Shown here piece by piece: positions 1-5,346 of a stretch of DNA of 5,346 nt. The first letter of the stretch is position 1. Each line of letters begins with the position of its first letter. This DNA comes from Planctomycetales bacterium. Its GTDB lineage: Bacteria > Planctomycetota > Planctomycetia > Planctomycetales > Planctomycetaceae. The notes under the pieces are model-generated. The model made no database searches. It was not told the origin of the DNA and saw only the letters and a program-made list of their open reading frames with translations. The stretch is taken from positions 1-5,346 of the forward strand of contig JAGVKR010000699.1 of NCBI GenBank assembly GCA_020050375.1, given 5' to 3'. Both the position numbers and the translations under genes were made by a program.

Positions 1-45
1 ATGCCGCAAAGGGGCGGAGGGGGCGCTCGAACGGAAGCGCACGCC

Positions 46-71
46 GCGCCGCCGGAAAGGTCCGGCGGCGC
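46..71. terminator. Perfect 11-bp GC-rich hairpin upstream of gltB, possible terminator of the preceding gene
   Basis: GCGCCGCCGGA (46-56) and TCCGGCGGCGC (61-71) are exact reverse complements separated by the four-base loop AAGG. The structure is directly visible and should be very stable as RNA from either strand. No T-run follows on the plus strand and no A-run precedes it, so it is not a textbook intrinsic terminator. It could end transcription of an upstream gene outside the window, act in the gltB leader, or be a hairpin inside an unrecognised coding end. The role is inferred; the repeat itself is certain. Confidence 0.35.
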
Positions 72-102
72 AAGACGCGAGCTCGAGTCTGACGGCTCCG
101 TC

Positions 103-134
103 GCGGCACTCTCGAGGAGGATTTCTCGAGCCGC
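103..134 (+). other. Interrupted hairpin in the gltB leader with a purine-rich loop
   Basis: GCGGC (103-107) pairs with GCCGC (130-134), and TCGAG (112-116) pairs with CTCGA (125-129). A four-base bulge (108-111) lies between the two helices, and the eight-base loop is GAGGATTT. The purine tract GAGGAGG (114-120) runs from the stem into the loop but has no start codon at a useful distance. The pairing is visible; folding in the cell and any regulatory role are guesses. Confidence 0.35.
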
Positions 135-175
135 TGGGCAGGACGCCGGGGTTGAAGTCATTCAGATTTGAGAAC

Positions 176-179
176 GGAG
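176..179 (+). promoter_or_regulatory. Ribosome binding site of gltB, supporting the ATG 189 start
   Basis: GGAG stands nine bases before ATG 189, a usable Shine-Dalgarno spacing. The alternative in-frame TTG at 168 has only a weak GAAG (154-157) upstream. This is the main reason for choosing 189 over 168. The motif is short, so the call is moderate. Confidence 0.6.
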
Positions 180-188
180 CGAGTTGTT

Positions 189-3100
189 ATGGAAGCGCGC
201 ACGCATTATCGCAGTGAGCCCCCCGAGGCCCAGGGACTGTACGATCCGCGAAACGAGCACGACGCGTGTGGCGTCGGGTTCATCGTCAATATTCGCGGCG
301 AAAAATCGCACCAACTGGTCCTCGATGCGCAGCAGATTCTCGTCAATTTGCAGCACCGCGGCGCGTGCGGCTGCGAAGACAACACCGGCGACGGCGCCGG
401 AATCATGTTGCAGGTGCCGCACAAGTTCCTGTTGAAAAAGTGCGCCGCCCTGGGGATCACCCTTCCCGGTGAGCCGGGCGCTTACGGAACGGGGCTGGTG
501 TTTCTCCCCAGCGACCCGGCGCAGCGGAAGTTGTGCGAAGAGGCTTTCGAGCGGGTGACCGCCGAAGAAGGGCAAAAGTTTCTCGGCTGGCGCGATGTGC
601 CGCGCGACAACTCGCAACTGGGGGCGACGGCGATCAAAGTTGAGCCCGAGATTCGGCAGGTGCTGATCGGACGGGGAGCGAATACGCCCGACGCCGAGTC
701 GCTGGAGTGGAAGCTCTACGTCATTCGCAAGCGGCTGGAGTTGCTGGTGGCCAAAAGCGGGTTGTCGCAGCGAAAATTCTTCTACATTCCGAGCCTTTCC
801 AATCGAACGATCGTCTACAAGGGGCTGTTGCTGGCGACGCAGATCACGCAGTACTACACCGATCTCACCGATCCCGATCTCGAATCGGCGATCGGGATGG
901 TGCACCAGCGGTACAGCACCAACACGTTTCCGACGTGGGATCTGGCGCACCCCTTCCGGCTGATCGCGCACAACGGCGAGATCAACACAGTTCGGGGCAA
1001 TCAGAACTGGATGCGGGCCCGGCAGACGATGTTCAAGCATCCGAAGTTCGGGGACGACATTCCCAAGCTCTTCCCGGTGATTCCCGAAAAGCTCAGCGAC
1101 TCGGCCGCTTTCGACTGCGCCCTCGAGCTGCTGCATGCGACCGGGCGGTCGCTGCCGCACTCGGTCATGATGATGATCCCGGCCGCATGGGACGGCCACG
1201 AGTCGATGCCCGACGACGAAAAGGCGTTCTACGAATACCATGCCTGCCTGATGGAGCCGTGGGACGGCCCGGCGTCAATCGCATTCACCGATGGGACGGT
1301 CATGGGGGCGATTCTCGATCGCAACGGTCTCAGGCCGTCGCGTTACACGGTCACGAAAGACGGGTATGTCGTGATGGCCTCGGAGACGGGGGTCCTTCCG
1401 ATCGAGCCGGCGAACGTCCTTTACAAAGGACGTCTGCAGCCGGGTAAGATGTTTCTCGTCGACACGGCGCAAAAACGGATCATCACCGACGACGAAATCA
1501 AAAGCGGTTTCGCCCGCCGCAAGCCTTATCGGCAGTGGCTTTCTGAGCAACAGGTGCGGCTCGAAGACTTGCCGAAGAAGGAGGGCATCGCCTTCAATTT
1601 CGACACGCTGCTCAGGCGTCAGCAGGTGTTTGGCTATACCCTCGAAGACGTGCGACTTCTCATGTCGCCGATGGTCCTCGCGGGCGAAGAGGCGATCGGC
1701 TCGATGGGGAACGACACGCCGCTCGCGGTGTTGTCGAACAAGCCGCAGCTCCTCTACAACTACTTCAAGCAGTTGTTCGCGCAGGTCACGAACCCGCCGC
1801 TCGACGCGATCCGCGAAGAGATCGTCACTTCGATGGTGACGACGCTCGGCGCCGAGCAGGATCTGTTCCAGGAGACTCCGGCGCACTGCCACCAGTTGCG
1901 GCTGGCCCAGCCGATTTTGACCAACGCCGACCTCGAGGCGATCAGGGCTGCCTCGGTGGGCAAGATCAAATCGCAGTCGATCTCGACTCTGTACGACGTC
2001 GCCGGCGGCGGTTCGGCCTTGAAGTCCGCGATCGATCGCATTTGCCGGGAAGCGCATGACGCCGTCCAGAATGGAGCGACCCTGCTCATCCTCTCGGACC
2101 GCGGCACCGACGAAAAGCACGCACCGATCCCGGCATTGCTTGCCTGCTCAGGGGTCCATCAGCATTTGATTCGCGAGGGGACGCGCACGCAGTGCGGGTT
2201 GATCATCGAGTCGGGCGAGCCGCGCGAAGTGCATCACTTCGCCCTGCTCTTCGGCTATGGCGCTGGCGCCGTGAATCCGTACCTGGCGTTCGAGACGTTC
2301 GCCGATCTGTGCCGGCAGGGATCCTTCAAGGCCGTCAAAGCAGATTTCGACGAGAAGGCCGCCGAGAAGAATTACATCAAGAGCATCAACAAAGGGGTGC
2401 GGAAGGTGATGTCCAAAATGGGCATCTCCACGTTGCACAGTTATCGCGGGGCGCAGATTTTCGAGGCCGTCGGATTGAACCGTGAGTTCGTGAATGAGTA
2501 TTTCACGCATACGGCCTCGCGGATTCAGGGGATCGGCATCGATACGGTGGCGGAAGAGGTCGCGCGGAGACACGAGTTCGCCTACCCCGCCGTCGACGTT
2601 CCGGAGAACCTCGATCTGGATCAGGGAGGTCAGTACCAGTGGCGTCGCCGCGGCGAATTCCACATGGTGAACCCCGAGATGGTCGCGAAGCTGCAGCACG
2701 CCGTCCGCTCGAACAATGCCGACGCGTATCGGAAGTACGCCGATTTCTGCAACAACCAGCAGAAGAATCTGGCGACCCTGCGGGGGCTGCTGGAGATCAA
2801 ACCGTCGGGACAGCCGATCCCGCTGGAGGAAGTCGAGCCGGCGTCGAACATCGTCCGGCGGTTCGCGACCGGGGCGATGTCGCTGGGGTCGATCTCGCGC
2901 GAAGCTCACGAGACGATGGCGATCGCCATGAACCGCCTGGGGGGCAAGAGCAACACCGGCGAAGGGGGCGAAGATTCGGTCCGCTACAAGCCCGACGCCA
3001 ACGGCGATTTGCGCCGCAGCGCGATCAAGCAGGTGGCTTCGGGGCGGTTCGGCGTGACCAGCGAGTACCTCGTCAACGCCGACGAGCTGCAGATCAAGAT

Positions 3101-4778
3101 GGCCCAGGGAGCCAAGCCCGGCGAGGGGGGCCAGTTGCCGGGGCATAAGGTCGACGAGTACATCGCCAAAGTGCGGCACTCGACGCCGGGAGTCGGGCTG
3201 ATCTCGCCTCCCCCGCATCACGACATCTACTCGATCGAAGACATGGCGCAGCTCATCCACGATTTGAAGAATTCGAATCCCGAAGCGCGCGTCTGCGTCA
3301 AACTGGTTTCCGAGGTCGGCGTGGGAACGGTGGCGGCCGGCGTATCGAAGGGAAAGGCCGACGTCGTCCTGATCTCCGGTTACGAAGGGGGAACCGGCGC
3401 CAGCCCGCTGACTTCGATCAAGCACGCGGGGATTCCGTGGGAGCTGGGATTGGCCGAGACGCACCAGACGCTCGTCATCCACAACCTGCGCAGCCGGATC
3501 GTCGTCCAGACCGACGGGCAGATCAAAACCGGGCGCGACGTGGCGATTGCGGCCTTGCTGGGGGCCGAGGAATTCGGCATTGCCAGCGCAGCGCTCGTCG
3601 CCGCCGGCTGCATCATGATGCGCGTCTGTCACCTCAATACGTGCCCGGTGGGCATCGCCACGCAGGATCCGCGGTTGCGGGCGAAATTTGCCGGTCGCCC
3701 CGAGCACGTCGTCAATTTCTTCACGTTCATCGCCGAAGAGTTGCGGCAGATCATGGCGCAGCTTGGTGTTCGCACCGTCAACGAGCTCGTGGGGCGCGTC
3801 GACCTGCTCGATACCCGCAAAGCGCTCGACCACTGGAAGGCCCGGGGGCTGGACCTGTCGGCAATTCTGTTCAAACCCGAGGTTCCCCAATCAGTCGGCG
3901 TGTATTGCCGCGAAGCGCAAGACCACGGCCTGCGCGGTGCGCTCGATAACGAACTGATTGCGCGTTGTCAGCCGGCGCTGGAGCGAAGGGAAAAGGTTGA
4001 GCTGGATATCGCGATTCGCAACACGAATCGAACGGTTGGAACGATGCTGGGGAGCCGTTTGACGAAGGCCTGGGGTGGCGCCGGATTGCCCGACGACACA
4101 ATCACCATTCGCTTTCTGGGCTCGTGCGGCCAGAGCTTCGGCGCCTTCGTGCCGAGGGGGATCACGTTCCAGGTCGAGGGAGACGCGAACGACTATTTCG
4201 GCAAGGGATTGTCGGGGGGCAAGCTCAGCATCTTTCCGCCGAAGACCGCCACCTACCTGGCGGAAGAGAACATCATCATCGGGAACGTCGCCTGTTATGG
4301 AGCGACGGGAGGCGAAGTGTTTATCCGAGGCATGGCCGGCGAGCGGTTCTGCGTGCGAAATTCGGGCGTGAACGCCGTCGTTGAAGGGGTTGGAGACCAC
4401 GGCTGCGAATATATGACCGCCGGCACCGTCGTCGTGATCGGCCCGACGGGCCGCAATTTCGCGGCGGGGATGAGCGGCGGAATTGCCTACGTGCTCGACG
4501 AGGCCGGGCGGTTCGACACGATCTGCAACCACGAGATGGTCGACCTCGAATCGCTCGAGCTCGATCAGGACGTGGACCTCGTGCAGGGGCTGCTCCGAAA
4601 GCACATCGAAGCGACGGGCAGCGAGCGAGCCCAGCATGTGCTTGAAAACTGGGATCGACTCCAATCGAAGTTTGTGAAGGTCTATCCCCGCGATTTTCGT
4701 CGCGTGGTCGAAGCACGAAAAAAGCGGGCGGCCGAGGATGACGGAGTTCTGGCCGGCGCAGCCGACGCCACGGCGTAA
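189..4778 (+). CDS. gltB: Glutamate synthase large (alpha) subunit, GltB
   Basis: GltB makes two glutamates from glutamine and 2-oxoglutarate in the cytoplasm. The 1529-residue protein has the full family order. A class II amidotransferase domain (about 27-445) begins at Cys27 in HDACGVGF, the expected nucleophile once a 26-residue propeptide is removed; HQRYSTNT (239-246), HNGEIN (261-266) and SDS (303-305) fit the glutamine site. A central domain spans about 474-780. The FMN/2-oxoglutarate barrel (about 825-1200) carries GEGGED (924-929), [10 protein letters not shown] (1006-1015) and GYEGGTGAS (1064-1072). Cys1141, Cys1147 and Cys1152 (C-x5-C-x4-C) match the 3Fe-4S ligands. A glycine-repeat GXGXG beta-helix (about 1270-1460, including GSCGQSFG at 1311) closes the protein. 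Length is normal for bacterial GltB and I see no frameshift. ATG 189 is preferred because GGAG lies nine bases upstream; an in-frame TTG at 168 would add seven residues but has a poorer ribosome site. gltD follows after 119 bases. Confidence 0.98.
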   Translation: MEARTHYRSEPPEAQGLYDPRNEHDACGVGFIVNIRGEKSHQLVLDAQQILVNLQHRGACGCEDNTGDGAGIMLQVPHKFLLKKCAALGITLPGEPGAYGTGLVFLPSDPAQRKLCEEAFERVTAEEGQKFLGWRDVPRDNSQLGATAIKVEPEIRQVLIGRGANTPDAESLEWKLYVIRKRLELLVAKSGLSQRKFFYIPSLSNRTIVYKGLLLATQITQYYTDLTDPDLESAIGMVHQRYSTNTFPTWDLAHPFRLIAHNGEINTVRGNQNWMRARQTMFKHPKFGDDIPKLFPVIPEKLSDSAAFDCALELLHATGRSLPHSVMMMIPAAWDGHESMPDDEKAFYEYHACLMEPWDGPASIAFTDGTVMGAILDRNGLRPSRYTVTKDGYVVMASETGVLPIEPANVLYKGRLQPGKMFLVDTAQKRIITDDEIKSGFARRKPYRQWLSEQQVRLEDLPKKEGIAFNFDTLLRRQQVFGYTLEDVRLLMSPMVLAGEEAIGSMGNDTPLAVLSNKPQLLYNYFKQLFAQVTNPPLDAIREEIVTSMVTTLGAEQDLFQETPAHCHQLRLAQPILTNADLEAIRAASVGKIKSQSISTLYDVAGGGSALKSAIDRICREAHDAVQNGATLLILSDRGTDEKHAPIPALLACSGVHQHLIREGTRTQCGLIIESGEPREVHHFALLFGYGAGAVNPYLAFETFADLCRQGSFKAVKADFDEKAAEKNYIKSINKGVRKVMSKMGISTLHSYRGAQIFEAVGLNREFVNEYFTHTASRIQGIGIDTVAEEVARRHEFAYPAVDVPENLDLDQGGQYQWRRRGEFHMVNPEMVAKLQHAVRSNNADAYRKYADFCNNQQKNLATLRGLLEIKPSGQPIPLEEVEPASNIVRRFATGAMSLGSISREAHETMAIAMNRLGGKSNTGEGGEDSVRYKPDANGDLRRSAIKQVASGRFGVTSEYLVNADELQIKMAQGAKPGEGGQLPGHKVDEYIAKVRHSTPGVGLISPPPHHDIYSIEDMAQLIHDLKNSNPEARVCVKLVSEVGVGTVAAGVSKGKADVVLISGYEGGTGASPLTSIKHAGIPWELGLAETHQTLVIHNLRSRIVVQTDGQIKTGRDVAIAALLGAEEFGIASAALVAAGCIMMRVCHLNTCPVGIATQDPRLRAKFAGRPEHVVNFFTFIAEELRQIMAQLGVRTVNELVGRVDLLDTRKALDHWKARGLDLSAILFKPEVPQSVGVYCREAQDHGLRGALDNELIARCQPALERREKVELDIAIRNTNRTVGTMLGSRLTKAWGGAGLPDDTITIRFLGSCGQSFGAFVPRGITFQVEGDANDYFGKGLSGGKLSIFPPKTATYLAEENIIIGNVACYGATGGEVFIRGMAGERFCVRNSGVNAVVEGVGDHGCEYMTAGTVVVIGPTGRNFAAGMSGGIAYVLDEAGRFDTICNHEMVDLESLELDQDVDLVQGLLRKHIEATGSERAQHVLENWDRLQSKFVKVYPRDFRRVVEARKKRAAEDDGVLAGAADATA

Positions 4779-4785
4779 TTCAGGA

Positions 4786-4837
4786 TTCGCCGGGCGATCG
4801 AGTTGCGAAGGGGCCGCTTGGGACGATCGCCGGCGGA
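4786..4837 (+). other. Long imperfect stem-loop in the gltB-gltD gap
   Basis: Bases 4788-4800 pair with 4824-4835 through 12 Watson-Crick pairs with a single bulged G (4792). The helix can be extended by a T-G wobble (4787/4836) and a T-A pair (4786/4837). The loop is 23 bases (4801-4823). It starts seven bases after the gltB stop codon. There is no immediate T-run; the nearest TTTT is at 4850-4853, too far for a standard terminator. It could be a 3' stabiliser of gltB mRNA, a processing site or a partial terminator between the subunits. The pairing is seen; the role is inferred. Confidence 0.45.
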
Positions 4838-4863
4838 ACAACAAAGAGGTTTTATCAGATTGC

Positions 4864-4881
4864 CGCCCGTTTCAGCGGGCG
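4864..4881 (+). other. Short GC-rich hairpin just upstream of the gltD ribosome binding site
   Basis: CGCCCG (4864-4869) pairs with CGGGCG (4876-4881) around the six-base loop TTTCAG. The hairpin ends three bases before the GAGAGGG ribosome site, so a folded stem would stand beside the ribosome docking site without covering it. A six-base GC-only repeat can occur by chance in DNA of this composition, so function is uncertain. Confidence 0.35.
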
Positions 4882-4883
4882 TT

Positions 4884-4890
4884 GAGAGGG
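4884..4890 (+). promoter_or_regulatory. Ribosome binding site of gltD
   Basis: GAGAGGG is a purine-rich Shine-Dalgarno-like tract seven bases before ATG 4898. It directly abuts the other-frame ATG at 4891, leaving no spacer there, which favours 4898 as the true start. It begins three bases after the end of a GC-rich hairpin (4864-4881). Confidence 0.65.
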
Positions 4891-4897
4891 ATGAGTC

Positions 4898-5346
4898 ATG
4901 GGTAAGCCGACAGGGTTTATGGAGTTCGAGCGAGAAACGCCAACGCGGCGAGCGGTCGACGAGCGCTTGCACGACTGGCACGAGGTCTATCAGCCGTTTC
5001 CCGAGCTCAAGCTGATGGAACAAGGGGCGCGGTGCATGGATTGCGGGGTGCCCTTCTGCCATACCGGCTGCCCCCTGGGCAACATCATTCCCGACTGGAA
5101 CGATCTGGTCTATCGCGGTCGTTGGGAAGAAGCGATTCGTCGTCTCCACGCCACCAATAACTTCCCGGAGTTCACCGGGAGGCTCTGCCCGGCGCCGTGT
5201 GAAGAGGCCTGCGTTTTGGGGATCAACGAACCGGCCGTCACGATCAAAAACATCGAGAACTCGATCATCGAGAAGGCGTTTTCGGAAGGGTGGGTCATCC
5301 CCGAGCCGCCCGACCACCGCACTGGCAAGAAGGTCGCGGTCATCGG
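4898..5346 (+). CDS. gltD: Glutamate synthase small (beta) subunit, GltD, N-terminal part (cut by window end)
   Basis: GltD oxidises NAD(P)H with FAD and feeds electrons through iron-sulfur clusters to GltB. Only 149 complete codons are present; the family is usually about 450-500 residues, so roughly two thirds lies beyond the window. The visible part is the N-terminal iron-sulfur domain shared with dihydropyrimidine dehydrogenase and related reductases: C46-x2-C49-x4-C54-x3-C58 followed by [10 protein letters not shown], then C97-x3-C101-x3-C105 in [12 protein letters not shown]. The conserved AVTIKNIE stretch (113-120) follows. The last residues, KKVAVIG, are the first strand and first glycine of the dinucleotide-binding fold. 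ATG 4898 is chosen because GAGAGGG (4884-4890) sits seven bases upstream and MGKPTGF is a typical GltD N-terminus. An ATG at 4891 in another frame stops after four codons. The gene is co-directional with gltB, consistent with an operon. Whether NADPH or NADH is used cannot be told, as that site is not in the window. Confidence 0.96.
   Translation, partial: MGKPTGFMEFERETPTRRAVDERLHDWHEVYQPFPELKLMEQGARCMDCGVPFCHTGCPLGNIIPDWNDLVYRGRWEEAIRRLHATNNFPEFTGRLCPAPCEEACVLGINEPAVTIKNIENSIIEKAFSEGWVIPEPPDHRTGKKVAVI

Larger units (their letters stand above)
1..188. other. GC-rich leader region without a supported gene
   Basis: This stretch before gltB is markedly GC-rich in its first 150 bases and becomes less so near the start codon. 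Its contents are the 46-71 hairpin, the 103-134 structure and three CTCGAG palindromes. Stops are so scarce that several frames on both strands stay open, so the end of an upstream gene cannot be excluded. I found no convincing sigma-70 or sigma-54 promoter and no riboswitch that I recognise. Confidence 0.5.

Noticed and set aside
135..157. Possible sigma-54 promoter in TGGGCAGG...GGTTGAA before gltB
   Set aside because: The GG and GC doublets are not in the required spacing, and the -12 GC element is missing.
1..171. 56-codon plus-strand open frame beginning with ATG at the first base of the window
   Set aside because: The translation is low-complexity Gly/Arg/Ala in very GC-rich DNA where most frames are open, it spans the perfect hairpin, and no upstream ribosome site can be seen. 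It could still be the tail of an upstream gene.
267..269. Possible ferredoxin-dependent rather than NAD(P)H-dependent enzyme
   Set aside because: The large subunit alone does not decide this by eye, but a co-directional gltD directly downstream favours the two-subunit NAD(P)H type.
162..1241. 359-codon open frame on the minus strand over the start of gltB
   Set aside because: It is in the same codon-register shadow frame. It runs opposite to a gene with clear family motifs and shows no recognisable domain.
2148..3890. 580-codon open frame on the minus strand inside gltB
   Set aside because: It is in exact codon register with gltB and open because gltB lacks TTA and CTA and rarely uses TCA. 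Its translation is low in complexity, rich in Arg, Asp and His, and resembles no family I know.
3891..4844. 317-codon minus-strand open frame over the gltB 3' end and the gap
   Set aside because: It continues the same shadow frame; nearly all of it lies antisense to conserved GXGXG-domain codons.
4824..4853. Intrinsic terminator between gltB and gltD
   Set aside because: The stem is followed by GGAACAACAAAGAGG before any T-run, so the U-tract is not adjacent. Full termination would also separate the two subunits.
4682..5317. 211-codon minus-strand open frame over the gap and gltD
   Set aside because: It lies antisense to clearly conserved GltD cysteine motifs, with no recognisable product.

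Overview
This window is part of a core nitrogen-assimilation operon. It holds a complete gltB, the large (alpha) subunit of glutamate synthase (GOGAT), followed on the same strand by the first third of gltD, the small (beta) subunit, which is cut off by the end of the window. I see no mobile element, CRISPR array, tRNA, rRNA or accessory system, and nothing that amounts to a previously undescribed biological system.

Layout. Bases 1-188 are a very GC-rich leader with no gene I can support. It contains a perfect 11-bp hairpin (46-71), a second interrupted hairpin (103-134) and three copies of CTCGAG. gltB runs from 189 to 4778. A 119-base gap (4779-4897) follows, with a long imperfect stem-loop and a short GC-rich hairpin that ends three bases before the gltD ribosome binding site. 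gltD starts at 4898 and is still open at 5346, inside the first glycines of its FAD-binding fold.

Function. GltB hydrolyses glutamine at its N-terminal amidotransferase domain, channels the ammonia to the FMN site, and reductively aminates 2-oxoglutarate to glutamate. GltD takes electrons from NAD(P)H through FAD and passes them over iron-sulfur clusters to GltB. With glutamine synthetase, which is not in this window, this forms the GS-GOGAT cycle. The adjacent gltD makes an NAD(P)H-dependent two-subunit enzyme more likely than a ferredoxin-dependent one.

Organism. The DNA is GC-rich, strongly so in the leader. gltB has no TTA or CTA codon and only three TCA codons. Ribosome binding sites are Shine-Dalgarno-like, so this is a bacterium. 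The protein sequence and loose gene spacing are reminiscent of Planctomycetota or a relative, but that is an impression from memory, not a demonstrated assignment.

The points most worth a second look are the structured RNA elements in the leader and the gltB-gltD gap, the choice of gltB start (which sets the propeptide length), and the seven-cysteine pattern in GltD.
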